The translations under genes and the position numbers were made by a program. Shown in pieces: positions 20,621-33,425 of a stretch of DNA of 64,000 nt. Position 1 is the stretch's first letter; every line of letters begins with the position of its first letter. Below the pieces are notes generated by a model. The model had not been told where the DNA came from. It was given only the letters and a program-made list of their open reading frames with translations, and did not search any database. This DNA is from Strigops habroptila. Taxonomy: Eukaryota; Chordata; Aves; Psittaciformes; Psittacidae. The DNA lies in contig NC_044277.2 of NCBI RefSeq assembly GCF_004027225.2, positions 96,779,552 through 96,843,551 on the forward strand, given 5' to 3'.

Positions 20621-23600
20621 AGAGGGTGTTACCTGGAGGTGTGTCCTGCACTCTTCCAGAGTTGTTAAAGACTTCCATGGAGGAGTAGACATTAGGCTTA
20701 TTTAATCTGCAACTGTGCTGGTTGAGGTTACAACCCCAGCTGCTGCTAAAGGCAAGCAGCACAAATACCAAGTTCTCTCCTAGAACCAGCAGAGCCCAGC
20801 TGCAAAAGCCTTAGTAAGGCCTGACCTGCCAGAGATGGTGCAAGATGAGATGTGCAGGGACAAACATACCACATGGTGCCCATGACCAGCTGCACAGAAA
20901 AGGCACAGCTGTCATGGCATGCACAGATTAGAGACTGATCTGTAAAGAAGTGCCACGCTGATCTTCTCTTCCAGAGGTCTGGTGGCCACAGCATAGAGGG
21001 CAGGCTGCGGTGGGAACAGAGGACATCAAGAGTGATAAGAAGACAAGGAAATGGCCAACAAAAAGCACCTCAAGCATCTGGAGCTGTATATTTGGAAGAA
21101 GAGAAAACTGAGTGGTGACAAAATAACAGTATCTGAACATGGTCCTGGGCAACTGGCTGTAGGTGGCCCTGCTTCAGTGGGGGGCAGGAGTGGACAAAAT
21201 GACCTCCAGAAGGCCCTTAGATCCTCCACCATCTCTGTGTAGTCCAATAGTAAGGTCTGTGCCTGATATGAGCCTTGCCTCTGTCAAGACAACATCACAG
21301 CCAGCCCATTCTCTAGATTTTCTAACTTCGAGTAGATAATTTTGCAACATTACCCTTGCTTTTAATATGTTTAGTAGCTATATTGCAAGAATGCCTAGAG
21401 GCCGTGACTAGATTTAGTCCTGTTGTGCCAGATTCTGCATAGAGATCTTAAGTGGAGCAGGTAGAGGCATAAAGTTAAGGTTGCATAGCAGTTTCCATTA
21501 GAAAGACCTGCTTTCATTTGCCAGTGAGTTATTAAACTTTAACTGTTGCCGTTGTGGTTTGCCATGCTGTGTGCCTGTCGCAGACTGAACTTTTCCCATT
21601 ACAGCTACAGCAAAAATTAATTGGCCTCTACTTAGCCAACAGCCTGTGTACCAGGAATATGCTTTAGACTCCCCACCTTGGAAGAGCAGCTTACAGTGCA
21701 GGAAGGAAAGCTGGCCCAGATGTTTCTTCTTCTCCCTAGTAGCATGGGATCACCTTTTCCTAAATGACCAGCCTCTGAGGATCCCATTTTGCATGTACCA
21801 GGCAAGGACACTTTTAGAGGCTGATACTTTTCTCCCAGGAAGCCTCTGCTGAGCAGTTTGAAGTTATGCTAGATCCTCCATGCTGACCAGACAGGTCATG
21901 TACCATCTTCAGCATAGACGCTGTGTCCAAAGTGCCAAGTGTTGAGTACGAAACTTCACAGTCTTGCCTATTGACTTTTCCATGCTCACATCTCCAGCAA
22001 GGAACAGAGGAGGAAGAGGATGAAGCTTCAGCAGTTCTAATGCAGAAAACAGGCAAGAAGAGGGCTGGGAAACAAAGGCAGCTGAGGAAGGAGGGCCAGC
22101 TCAGGCAGTGATGTGATGGAGGAGATGGGACAGGCTGGCCTGTAATTGCTTAAGGGCACTGCTTGCAGAGACTGGACTCGAATTCAGTGCTTGGGGCCTG
22201 GTCTGCAGAGGCTCAGGACCAAGTGCTGAGGCTGATAAACATGGAGCTATGACCTAGCAACCTCAAAACAGAAGGGAGAGAGCAGGTCTCCTCCTGAGAC
22301 TCTTTTGTACCTCAGTGTCTCATAATGTATCCAGCAAGGTCCTGAGAGGTCCCTCATTGTCAACAGCTGAGAGTGCAATGAGACCAGGGGCTTTACGAAT
22401 TGCACATGCAATTAATATTTCTCACATACCTGGTGTGTTGGATGGTGTATCTTCAGGCATGTTAAGGGAACATACCAGCTACTTGCAAGTGGGGGATGGA
22501 GCCTGATAAAATGGCACAGAGTGGCTCCCACAGAGAAGGCATGTGGAGAAGGAGAAACGCCCAGGGAGCGTACTGAACAGCAGAGGTCTGAGCCTCAAGT
22601 GGAAGCCATGGAAACTGCATTTCCACTAGACAGTGAAAAACTGTGGAAGATTAGATACAGGATACAGAAGTTGGGGAAGCCCCCAGAGGCCTAAGGGGTG
22701 ATAAAGTTATCATGTGCAACCTAGACCCTCACCCTTCCAGTTTGGCTCATCCTGCAAGGATGGTGGATGTGGGAGCTCTCAGTCTGTGTCTTGTTTAATG
22801 TACGTACTAGAGTACAGTATTTGCTTTATTTTGCCTAAAACTCTCCTCCTCCCACCCCCATTCCTTCAACCTTTTCTTCTCTGGATCTTTGCTATACAAT
22901 TTGCAAATGAATTTCTACCTTACTTTACCGAGACAAAGTAAACCAGAGCAGAGTAAGTTGGCACGACCCTGAGCACATTCCCCTTCTCCTGTGGGTTTGG
23001 CTCACTGGGGTCAGGGCCAACTTAGATAATGTCTGTCCTTGCGGAACCTCAGCAAGAGCCCTTCTTTGGCTGAGGAGCTGCTTTTAAGCTCAGGCTCTGA
23101 ACCTTAGTCTCTGCCTGAACTAAGCTGGAAGCACACATGATCTCGTACCTCCCTGATGCTGATAGTGATCCCAACCCACTGATTTGACTTTCTGGCTTAG
23201 CCTTGGACCTGCCTCAGCACTTGGAGACCTGTTGGGTGATCACTGGACTATTGGTGACCCTGGTTACTGTCACCAGATCTGTTCTGCTCACCTCCCTTAA
23301 GTCCTGTGGGACTGCGCCCTTGTCAGTGAAGACACTGCCCTGCCTGCCTTGCTGCAACTCTTGCTTCCTGGCCCCCCTTCCCTGTCAGAGCAGCCTCCTC
23401 TTGCTTCTCCCAGCATTGAACTGACATTCAATGTTTGAAGAGAGATAGGGGCTGTGGGTAATGCAAGTGCATGATCAAGTAAGCAGAACCTTAATCTTGG
23501 AGACATACATAGGGACTTGCAGGGTACAAGCTATTGATTGCAGAGGCCAGTATGGAAGCTTGTGTTATTGGCTTTAGAAAGGACCTGCTGCTTTGGGCAC

Positions 23601-25924
23601 AGGCAGTGATCCTTCCCTGTGGGAGCCGTAGTTTATTCCCCAGCTTTCTCAGCTTCCCCAGCAAGGTCACTGAAGATAGCACTTTCTTGTTGCTCTCACA
23701 TATCTTACTAACATATATGAGGGTGCAAGGTGTGGGTTGAAGGTTACATGTAAAAGGCTCACTGAACAAGTGATCAAATGGCAATTGCTCAGGAGTTCGG
23801 AAGTTGCTTGCACAGCCTTGATTTGGACCCTTCTGAGGACAGGTCTTGAGATCCAGTAACTTACACATGACTACGCTTCATTTTCTCCATGGTCTAACAT
23901 AGCAATGTAATGAACCCAAACTGTGTGCCTGAAGTTGACTCCAACCTGAAGGTTCCTTTCCCACAGAGGCATTTGGTGGATGAGACAGGAGGGCTGGGCC
24001 AAGGGCAGACAGAACACGGATGCTGACCTACAGACCTTGAGTGTGTCCCTTATCATGTCAAAACTGATTCTTAAGGTGGGATTCATCCAAATGCTAGTCA
24101 CTGCCAGCTGCCTTTCCAGCCTGAAATCTGGGTCCTCACCCTAGAACAGGGTCGAAATGGCCTATGCCCTGTAAACATCCACATCTCTTTCTCAGTGATC
24201 CAAAGGACATCAGTTTATGGGACACATCTGCATCAGAGTGGTGAGAGGCCTGAGTTTTATGATTCAATATTTGAGACTAGACAATTATTTTAACATTGAC
24301 TTCACACCTCTGTTTCCCTGGCTGAGGGTAGGGCAGCTTTTGCCACAGAGGGTTATTTCCCTGCAAGGATGTGCCATAGAGAATGCCATAAAAGATGTGA
24401 AAGAAAGGGGAGGCTCTGTGCAGGCCCTTTGTACTAATATCACAGCTGGATTCAGATTGTGCCTGTTTGGTGGAGGAAGGCTGAGTACCGCACTGTCAGC
24501 CTGGTGGGCCCATTTGGCCTGATTTACATGCTCCACACAGGATTCAAGCATCCAGCCCCATGGCTGGACTGTCATGTACCCCACAAAACACATGATTAAA
24601 GGCTGCAGCAAAGTGGTGCCCCAGAGGTCCGTGGAGAAAGAGAAGGTGGTGGTGTTGAAATCTGCGTGTTCAGGGAGCCTAGATAGCTAAGCAACCAGAA
24701 GGACTGCATCCCTGGTCAAAGCATGAGTGCAGGCAGGGGTCCTGAGAAGAGGACTACCCCTAGGCGAGAGTTGGAGGTCACTGAAGATACAGCTGGAGTG
24801 AGTTAAGACACAAGTTCAGCTTTGGCATTTCTCAGCTTCCAAGTGCTTTACATGCTAATCTAGATGCTGATGCTCTTCCGAGGCAGGGCTTTAGTTTGCT
24901 CGATGTTTAGCGTATTACAAACCCGGTAAGCATCTAATTGTGGACAGGAGCATAATGTAAGCTCTCCGTTTCAGCCAGGCCGTGCACCCCAGGATGCGCA
25001 GCAGAACAGGGCAGAGCTCTGGAGCTCTCGCCGCAGTTGAGAAGCAGTCGGCTTGCGCTGGTCTCACTCGCTCTGTAGACGGAGTGATGTGCATCGGCAG
25101 CCAGTCGGGGTACACGTCTGTCACTCGAGCACCGCACCGGTGGGAGGGCAGAGCCTAGGGGCTTTGTGCAGCTGCAGCGCAGGCAGGTTCGCAAACCCTG
25201 GCCCCGGCCGGCCTGGGGCCGCCCCGCTAGTGGGCAGGTCCGGGCAGGCAGAGCCGCCCGGGCGGGGGCTCCCCGGTGCCCCAGGCTGCGGCCCCGCTCA
25301 GCCGGGGCTCAGCACCGCCTGCCCGGTCTGCCCCGACGGAGCCGAGCACCGGGAGCCCCCCGCGGTGTGCCGTGCCGGGGGAGCCTCAATCTCCGCTCGG
25401 GCTTCAGACACCCGTTCGCGCTCTGGCCCGAGCGCGTCTCCGGCTGGCCCGGCAGCCTCCCCCGGCCCCGCAGCGCCCTCACCCGCCGGCTTCACGGGGA
25501 CCCCGCTCCGAACCCGTCACGGAGGCTCCGGGGAATGGGCTCCGGGGCCTGGAAACGGACATGCCATACCCTGCCCGACGCACCCTCCCCGCGCCCCGGA
25601 CGGAGGCGGACGGTATTCCGACACAGCCCGGTAGCCCTGAAGTGGTGGGGCCGCGCCCGACTGCTGGGCCCGGTCACTGCCCGGCGAGGACCGGTCCGTC
25701 GGATCGCTCTGTCCCGCCCGGCGGCCCGTCCCCCGGCTGCTCCCTAACGAGCTCGGCTATCAGGAGCGCCGGCCCAGGCCGGCTCACGGGAGCCGGTGTG
25801 GCTGCTGCAGAGCGGGCCCGGCTCGTCCCATCCGTTGTCCAGGACCCGCGGACAGCCCGAGCAAGGATGTGCCAACCGATGCGGCCCCGTCCCGTCCCCA
25901 CAAAAGCGCCCTTGTGCTGGCCCC

Positions 25925-25970
25925 GTAATTGCTAATCATCAATCACCATTAATAACAGCTGATGAGGCGG
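25925..25970. promoter_or_regulatory. Homeodomain/PBX/E-box cluster upstream of GBX1
   Basis: Within the CpG island an abruptly AT-rich 46-bp island contains GTAATTGC, CTAATCATC and CATTAATAAC. It also has ATCAATCA at 25938-25945 (reverse complement of the PBX-HOX site TGATTGAT) and the E-box CAGCTG. It lies about 415 bp before the GBX1 ATG. The composition contrast suggests a selected cis element, possibly for autoregulation. Confidence 0.5.
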
Positions 25971-26383
25971 GAGGGGGAGGCGCCTTCCCAGGGGCCGGCC
26001 GCGCCGGGGGGGAGCGGGGAGCCTTGTCCCGCCGGAGCGGGTGCTGAAGGAGGAACTCGACCGTGATGTGCGGAAGATGGATGAGAGCAGAGGGCGACAC
26101 CCCCGCCCGCCTTCCCTTCCCTCCCCTCCCCTCCGCGGCCCGGCCCGGCCCCCCCGCGGCGGGGCGGGCGGGCGGGCGGCTCCGAGCGCGCCTCCACTCC
26201 GCCGCGCCGAGCCAGCGAGCGGGCGGCAGCTCTCGCCGGGCGCCGGAGCCCACGGGAGGCGGCGGGAGCGGGCCGGGGCCAGGGCCGCGGCAGCGGCGGG
26301 GCCCGGCGGCGGCGCGGCGAGTTGGCGGCGGCCCGAGCTCGCCGGAAAGTTGGTGCCGGCTGAGCCGGCGGCGCCCGCTCGCC

Positions 26384-26843
26384 ATGCAGAGACCCAGCGG
26401 CCAGGGGACTGCCTTCTCCATCGATTCGCTCATCGGGACGCCGCCGCCGCGGTCCGGGCACCTGCTCTACACCGGGTACCCCATGTTCATGCCGTACCGG
26501 CCGCTGGTGCTGCCGCAGGCGCTGTCCCACGCGCCCCTGCAGTCGGGGCTGCCGCCGCTGGCGCCGCTGGCCTCCTTTGCCGGCCGCCTCACCAACACCT
26601 TCTGCGCCAGCCTGGGCCAGGCCGTGCCCTCCATGGTGGCTCTCACCACGGCCCTGCCCAGCTTCTCCGAGCCCCCCGACGGCTTCTACCCGCCGCAGGA
26701 GCTGCCTCCACCGCGTGCCAACCCCGACGCCGGCTGCCGGCGGGGCGCCGAGGGTCTAGAGGCGGAGGAGCTGCCCCCGGGGCGCGACAAGGGACCGCCC
26801 GAGCCGCCGCTGCACTTTCCGGACCCCTTCCCCGGCCTGGCAG
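26384..26843 (+). CDS. GBX1: GBX1 exon 1 (coding part)
   Basis: The exon encodes 153 residues plus one base and ends at donor CTGGCAG|GTAAGAG. It contains the eh1 motif, the Pro/Leu-rich N-terminal domain ([32 protein letters not shown]) and an acidic/proline linker. It lacks the long Gly and Ala runs of the mammalian protein, which accounts for much of the shorter length. Confidence 0.95.
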
Positions 26844-29800
26844 GTAAGAGCGGCGCGGGCCAGCCCCGCCCGGCGGAGAACAACTCGTCCGCGGCGAGAG
26901 CCGGCCCGCCTCGCCCCGCACTTCCGCAGCCCCGAGGGGCTCCGCGGCGGGCAGCGCCGCCCGCCCGGCCCCTGTCCGGGCTCTCCCCGCCGCCCCAGCG
27001 GAGGCTGCCGGCGGGCGGCACCGTGCTCGTCAGGACAACAGCCGTGGAGCCAGCGGCTCGGGGGACCGGTGTACGGCGGGGCCCCGATGGGCCGTGGCGG
27101 CGGGACCTGGCCACGGCTGCGTTCCCGGTGTGTCCCGTCGGGCCGAGCCGGGAGCACGGGGCCGATTCCCCTCCGTTCCGGGCCGGCTCAGCAGCGCCCG
27201 CAACTTTCGCGGGTGGCAGACAAACTCCGCTCTCCTCGCCCGGGCCCGCGGGGCAGGAGAGCCGCCGGAGCCGCCGATCGGGGCGGCCGCCTCGGCGGGG
27301 CACGGACCAGAGCGGCGCGGGGCCCCGGAGCTGGGGACGGCCCCGGCGGCGCGGAGCTCTCCGAGGTCCTGGCACCCGGCCCGGGGCTAACGAGGACTGC
27401 GCGCAGCCCTTCCCGCCCGTCCCGGTACCGTTCGCTGCAGCTACGATATGAGGCTGCGTCTTGTCCCCGGCACGATGCCGCGTCCCGGGCGGACCGCGAG
27501 GCTGGGGGATCCCTCGCTCGCCAGCAGCCCGCCCCGCCCGGGTGCCGTCGTGCTGCGGCTGCCGGCGCTCCCAGCCTCTCCGCGCCGCCCGGAGCCCCGC
27601 TCCCCTTCCTCTTGGTCCGCCGCCCCGCGCTGCTGTGCCTGCTGCCTCCGCACTGGCTTTGCCCGACGGCGCGGGCAGGCGGCAGCTCTGCTCCCGCGAC
27701 CTCCCTCGGTGCTGGCCCGGAGCGGCTCTCGCTGCTTTAGCGGGGTTGCGGGGTCCTCGCCTTTGTGAGGCAGGCATCAGGCTCGGTTACTTGTTGCTCT
27801 GTATTTCTCAGCCAGCTCCAGCTCTTGCTCTCTTACACATCTGCTCCTGCAGCACGGGGCTTGAGGTGTCCTTTCTGCCACGAGACTGAGACAAACCAAC
27901 ATCTGGTTCTCTCTGATGTGGCCTGTCCTGAGAGCTGTCTCCCCTGGTCACCCCCCTGAGATCCACCTTTGTCTCAGAGGCTTCCTGGCATGTGTGCCGA
28001 GATGTCTCTGCTGCTTTTTACAGTGCTTGGCTATTTGTTCTCCATCCTCCATTTAGTCTCTCCTGGATAAGCCCGGGTTTTTTCCTTGCCCTGCCTTGTT
28101 CTTTTCTCAGAAGACTGTTCCCCTCACTCAGGCACCTCTTGAACCTTTTCCCTTAGCAGGACAGCTGGGGCATTTTGCCTCCCCATTGCCTTTGTGGGTT
28201 ATCAGGGCTTTTGTGCTCCTCTGGTGTACTAGACCTCTGTCCTGAGTCAAAAGCCCAGTGCAATCTCACTTTCGTTGTGAAAGTGTCCTCAGGGACAGAA
28301 CTGTCCTGACCAAAACCAGCTGCCTGTATGACCACATCTTCCCAATCTCTGGGGAAATGAACTGCGTTGTGCTTGATCTCCCTCCATGGCTCCTCCATGG
28401 CTAAGCCAAACATGGTCTCTTTTCCCGAGGGACTCAGATGAACTGTCCAAGCCATTTCTGGTATCGAGAAATCACCTCTCTAATACTTGCCCTGTTGTGA
28501 CTGGCTCATGTGATGGAAGGAAGTATGTCTTGCTGCTGCTCTTCATTTGCTGCTGCGTTGCTTGCTCTGCAGCCAGGAAGGATGCTTTTCCTTCTGCACA
28601 AGCATGTGCCCATGTGGACCTGACTCTGTGGGCTGCTCTGCCCAGGTCCAAGAGGATTTGTCAGGCCAGGTGTGCCCACCTTCTCCTTTACCTAATGTTT
28701 CTCCTGAATGTACCAGCTGAGGCCCTTAGGGATGGACAATAGGGTTTGTTTTACCAATCATCTCTGATGAAAGCCAGGATAGTTGCTGTGGGCTTTCTTC
28801 ACAAAAGAGAAAGATGATTCACATCAACAGCAGGCATCAAAAACTATAATGCAGTTTGCATTACCACCCTATCTGTGGCCCTGGCCAAAAGCAATTGTTC
28901 AGGGAAGAGCAAGAGAGCACAACCTTTGCAATACTTTTTAAAATTACACATAAAATTGCCTACCATCCAACCACCTGCAGTTCAGGAGCTTTCTGAGCCA
29001 GGTGTTGTTTCTGTATATTTAGTAACCTTTGGCCAGTTCCTCTTCTGTGACCTTATCTAGTCTCCCCTGGAGTCCACCAGAAAGAAGAGATAAACTTGGC
29101 ATCAGCCACATCCTGGGGCAAGGTGTTCCACAGATCTCTTATCTGTAGAAGAACCATGTGAAGAAGAAATGCCTCCTTTTGTCTGTTTTGCTGACATCAA
29201 GTGAGTTATACCCTAAAGTGACTATTTCTGTCCCTGGGCTCCATTAGTATCTCCATCGTGCAGGTGTCTATGGAGACAAGATCAGTTGCTTGCCGGATCA
29301 GCCAAAAGAGTCAATGCTCTATTTTAGGGCCTCTCTCTGCATCTACTATGTCTCAAACTTGCTTCCAGCTGTTGCTACACTTCTTGAGGGGGGAGAAGCA
29401 TGTGGGGGAAACTGGTGGTAAGAAGCAGCAAAGCTTTGAGTCTGGTTTGTTACTACAGCTGCAACAAAGACTACAACCCTCAGGATAAAGGTACTCAATA
29501 CCCCCAGCTATCTACACTTCTCCTGAGAGCATGTTTGGTCCTAAGCTGTACAGGTCTCCACTGAGATCCAAGCAGCAGCTTGAGACCCTCTCTTGGGTTG
29601 ATGTAGTAACAGCACATTCAGTGAGGGACAGGGTGAAGTTTCATGTTGTTCCCTATGATCATGACAAACAGCTTGTGTGTGCTTACCAATGCAGGGCTCC
29701 TCTGGCTGTCACAACACACATTCTTGAACCAGGACCCCCTGATCCTGCTTGAATAATTTTGCCGCCTGTGACACCCAGCTCTCCTCACCATGCTTACCAA

Positions 29801-32800
29801 GTCCATAATCACAGAATCATAGAATAGTTTCAGTTGGAAGGGACCTTTAAGGTCATCTAGTCCAACCACCCTGCAATGAGCAGGGGCATCTTCAACTAGA
29901 TCAGGTTGCTCAGAGCCCTCTCCAGCCTGACCTTGAATGTTGCTAAGGATGGGGCATCTACCACCTCTCTGTGCAACCTGTGCCAGTGTCTCACCACCCT
30001 CACTGTAAAAAATGTCTTCTATCTAGTCTGAATCTGTCCTCTTTTAGTTTAAAAACATTGTGCCTTGTAGTATTGCAACAGGCCCTGCTAAAAAGCTTGT
30101 CCCCAGCTTTCTTGTAAGACCCCTTTAGGCACTGGAAGCTGCTCTAAGGATGCTCTGGAGCCTTCTATTCTCCAGGCTGAACAAGCCCAGCTCTCTCAGC
30201 CTGTCTCCATAGCAGAGGTGCTCCAGCCCTCAGATCGTTTTTGTGGCCTCCTCTGGACTCCCTCCAACAGGTCTATGTCTTTCCTAAGATCAATGAACTG
30301 GGACTTTGTGAAGAACAAAGCAATGGGTCGGTCCTACTCTTCATCTCCTGCCTTCTTGCTGATTTTTTAAAGTCACAATGCTTTGCTTCGTGACAGCTTC
30401 ACTTCCTGTTCAAAGGCCTTTAAAGTCTCAGTAAACCCTCCCACCAAATGGGTGGGTTCCCCTGCCTCCATTACTTCCTCAATGGGGACATACTAAATGA
30501 CTAACAGACCAACATACCAATTTTCTTTGTGAAAACCTCTGGTTTAGACACTATCATCCTAGAATTCTGACTTCCTTAGTGCAAACCCAGCCCTTTTATA
30601 AGACACAAATGTGAGACATGTTAGTCTGCTAGAGACCATCTAAAATGTGGGGTCTGGTTAAGAAGAATGTATCCAGAGAGAGTACCTGTTTTACAAAGTG
30701 CCATGTTGCAGCTGGTAGCTCAGACTTCTTCCAATCTCTTGGAGCACAGTCTGGGCCTACAAAAGCTGACTGCCCCACCAGCACTGTTTCATAGTGTGGC
30801 TGCTGGGATGCTGCCCTCCACCACTGGGGAAGGGGAAGGTCAGGACCTATGAGTAACTCCTGGTGAAGACACTGACATCCTCAAAGAGCTCTCTTGTCAG
30901 GCCTTATGCTCTAATGGACAGGTGCTACACAGAAATGAAAGCTCTCCTTTGGCAAAGTGCTTGCATGAGACTCTGCACTGGCAGCCAAAATGGCCCATGC
31001 CGCCTGCAGCTAATCCTTACCCCCACAAGTACAGATTCTCCGGGTCTTTCCTATACTCCCTACACCTATGGGAGATTTCTTCTCCCGCCTCTGACCCTCG
31101 GGAAGAAAGAGGTTACCATCTATTCTTCTGCAGCAGAATAGAGACTAAGGCGTTTCTTTCCCCCTGCATGAAGCAGGAGGAGCAGGGAAATGATTCCAGA
31201 TCTCCAAAGCCTCCCACTCATTCTCAGGAAGTCACAGACTTGCTGCAGAACCAGCAAAGGATGTGGGAGCTCCACAGCAACCAGACTCCTAAGAATGTCT
31301 CCTGGGCTCAAGCAGTTTCTTGCAGTAGCTGCTTGTGCAGCTTCAGGCATCTGAGGGCTATTCTGCCTTTCCCACTGAGGTGAGGTGTTCAGAGACCCAG
31401 TGGCCCAAGGTGCACATACCTGGACACTGCTTAGAAGCTTGGAGAGCTGCTGCTTCTCCTTCTGCATGTAGGATTACATTGAGTGGCATTGCTTGAGGAC
31501 CAACTCATTTCAGCAGCCATTCCTGCTCTTGGGTCAGACTTGGAGCATTTGCTAGTCTCTTCTAGTCTCAGCATGACAAAAAAAGCTTCATCTGCTGGTG
31601 CATAGCTGGGGGTCCTCTCCCTGTCCGTGACCCCTGGCTATGTCTGGGAGCATCTTCTTGCTTGATCTTCTGGGAGGCCTTTGTTTGAGCCCTTCTACCA
31701 AGGAAGTGACTGGCTTCCAGGCCTCTTTCCTCCCCACTGTCTCCTACCCATGTTCTCCCTTGCTCCATGGCTGTTTAATCATTCAGGCAGCAATCGGGGA
31801 CACAAGAAGCTTGAAAGAAGGAGATTCATACACCTATACCTGATCAGTATCCTTGCAGGCAATGCAACAGAGGTGCCTGCAGGGTTCAAGCACTGCCTTC
31901 CTGAGAGGACCTTCTCCGAGGCCAATCTGTTGAGTAATGTTGGAGGTCTCTATCCTGCCCCTCTGCACAGACTGGTATGGGGAGCTGAGCCCTGAGCATC
32001 AGCTGCCTAAGCAGCTTGTTCCCTGGCTGTGCAGCTCTGCTATAGTGTATCTTGGGGTTAGGGAGGGAGTGCTGGTGGCAGGACACCCCATGTCCCGTAG
32101 AGCCCTGCAGGAAGGTTTGCTGGGCTGAAACCTGGTCTGGCTGCTGTTTCCAGGACCGTCCTTCAGCTCTTCTCGGCTGGCTTCCTTCCGGCTTAACAGC
32201 ATCGTTGTAGTGCGACAGGACCGAGGGAGGGCTGAGGTGAGGGGCAAGGTGCAGACTTTCTTTCCAGATGCGGAGGTCTGGACAAGCCCTGGAAGCGGGG
32301 CTGAGCTGTGGGATGGGGATGGCGGCAGCGGCTGTGGCGGCTCACACCCCAGGCTGCGGGGGTGCTGCCCCGTAGAGTCGGGCAGGCTGCGAGCAGTGCG
32401 GAGCAGCCCGCGATGGGCTCTGGCACGGCAGCAGCCGGCGCTGCCTGCAGCGGGGCCGAGATCGCGGCTGGGGCCGGGGCCGCTGCTCGTCTTGCGGGCG
32501 GCCGCGGGGCTGCGGGACCGGGCGGGCGAGGGGGAGCCTCGGTCGGGTCGGGGCGGGGGGCGGCGGGCCGCGCCGGCGGGCGCTGACGCTGTGTGCCCCG
32601 CAGACGGGAAAGCGTACAGCTCGGACGAGGAGAAGCTGGAGGTGAAGTCGGCGGCGACACCGTGCAGCGAGCGGGAGGAGGAGAGCTCGGCGGGCGACAG
32701 CGAGGAGGAGCCCTTCCTGGACGGGGCAGCCGCCGCCGCGCTGGGCGCCAAGGGCAAAGGCAAGGGCGGCCCCGCGGCCGAGCAGACCCCGCCGGGTTCC

Positions 32801-33124
32801 GGAGCCGGGAAGAGCCGCCGGCGGCGCACGGCCTTCACCAGCGAGCAGCTGCTGGAGCTGGAGAAGGAGTTCCACTGCAAGAAGTACCTGAGCCTGACAG
32901 AGCGCTCGCAGATCGCGCACGCCCTGAAGTTGAGCGAGGTGCAGGTGAAGATCTGGTTCCAGAACCGCCGAGCCAAGTGGAAACGCATCAAGGCGGGCAA
33001 CGTGAGCAACCGCTCGGGCGAGCCCGTCCGCAACCCCAAGATCGTGGTGCCCATCCCGGTGCACGTCAACCGCTTCGCCGTGCGCAGCCAGCACCAGCAG
33101 ATCGAGCAGGGCGCCCGGCCCTGA
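26384..33124 (+). CDS. GBX1: GBX1, gastrulation brain homeobox 1
   Basis: Nuclear homeodomain transcription factor of the GBX family, acting in patterning and neuron specification of the central nervous system. Exons 26384-26843 and 32604-33124 join in phase (GCA G|AC GGG) to 327 codons (326 residues plus stop); the human protein has about 363. The eh1 Groucho-binding motif FSIDSLIG is at residues 11-18, followed by [20 protein letters not shown]. An acidic [10 protein letters not shown] region starts the second exon. The homeodomain is residues 224-283 (nt 32813-32992), with WFQNRRAKW in helix 3. The tail reads [27 protein letters not shown] and GARP. GBX2 is excluded by [17 protein letters not shown] and VNRFAVRSQ, where GBX2 has VKAGNA and VSRFAIRSQ. 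The ATG has a good context (GCCATGC), and the long upstream extension of the frame is GC-driven. Confidence 0.96.
26844..32603 (+). other. GBX1 intron
   Basis: A single 5.76 kb intron runs from GTAAGA to GCCCCGCAG. Both ends lie in CpG islands. The middle is ordinary AT/GC-balanced sequence with a CR1 fragment at 29809-30310. No other gene is recognised in it. Confidence 0.9.
29809..30310 (-). mobile_element. CR1 retrotransposon fragment in GBX1 intron
   Basis: The characteristic CR1 3' end in reverse orientation (CACAGAATCATAGAATAG, then TTGGAAGGGACC and TCTAGTCCAACC) starts at about 29809. Degenerate CR1 sequence continues to about 30310. Frames are broken throughout. Confidence 0.85.
32604..33124 (+). 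CDS. GBX1: GBX1 exon 2, homeodomain exon
   Basis: The acceptor is GTGCCCCGCAG and the stop TGA is at 33122-33124. The exon encodes [14 protein letters not shown], a Ser/Glu-rich acidic stretch, the complete homeodomain ([47 protein letters not shown]) and the conserved GBX1 tail. Confidence 0.97.
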
Positions 33125-33425
33125 GCGCCGTCGGGGCTCTCGGACCCTGGGGCGGGCGGGCCGCCGGCAGCGGAGAGGGCCGGCGCGGCAGGGGCGCGGC
33201 CCGGGCGCCCGCTCGCACTCCTCTGTACATGTCCCTTATTTATTCCGTGTAAACTCTGTACATACGGCAGCGTGTCCGTCTGTCCGTGCCGCGGAGAGCG
33301 CAGGCCGCCTGGCCCCCGCGGGTCCCGGCCGCCAGCCGCGCCGGGCCGGGGCCGGGGCCGCGCTGCCCGCGGGCGCCCGCCCATGTATAGCTGTGATTTC
33401 AATAAATTATTTTCTATGGAACGAG
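33125..33425 (+). other. GBX1: GBX1 3' UTR with polyadenylation signal
   Basis: A short GC-rich 3' UTR contains TGTACATG and TTTATTTATTCC near 33225-33245. It has AATAAA at 33401-33406 followed by a T-rich stretch, suggesting cleavage near 33420-33430. Confidence 0.7.
33401..33406 (+). terminator. GBX1 polyadenylation signal
   Basis: Canonical AATAAA, followed by TTATTTTC, 277 bp after the stop codon. Confidence 0.75.

Larger units (their letters stand above)
15646..25149. other. ASB10-GBX1 intergenic spacer
   Basis: No gene is recognised in about 9.5 kb. Many short open frames exist, but none has splice context and family similarity. AT-rich candidate elements at 17155-17225, 18515-18640, 19135-19190 and 20460-20620 are listed separately. 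Confidence 0.6.
25150..27770. promoter_or_regulatory. CpG island over GBX1 promoter and exon 1
   Basis: GC content and CpG density rise sharply at about 25150 and fall after about 27770. The island spans the 5' flank, first exon and start of the intron of GBX1. It is typical of developmental homeobox promoters that carry bivalent or Polycomb chromatin. No clear TATA box is seen. The long open frames on both strands here result from GC richness. Confidence 0.85.

Noticed and set aside
21923-22111. Acidic/basic open frame (EEEEDEASAVLMQKTGKKR)
   Set aside because: It reads like protein and follows an AG, but no donor, partner exon or family was found. It ends in a stop after 40 residues and lies alone in the spacer.
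26063-27451. 462-codon plus-strand frame containing GBX1 exon 1
   Set aside because: Only 26384-26843 is coding. The upstream part lacks conservation-like sequence and the downstream part is intron after a perfect donor.
26686-27777. 363-codon minus-strand open frame across GBX1 exon 1
   Set aside because: It is a CpG-island artefact with the same low-complexity composition, and it overlaps real coding sequence on the other strand.
26384-33124. Assignment of the homeobox gene as GBX2
   Set aside because: The N-terminal segment [27 protein letters not shown] and VNRFAVRSQ, together with the ASB10/AGAP3 neighbours, fit GBX1 rather than GBX2.
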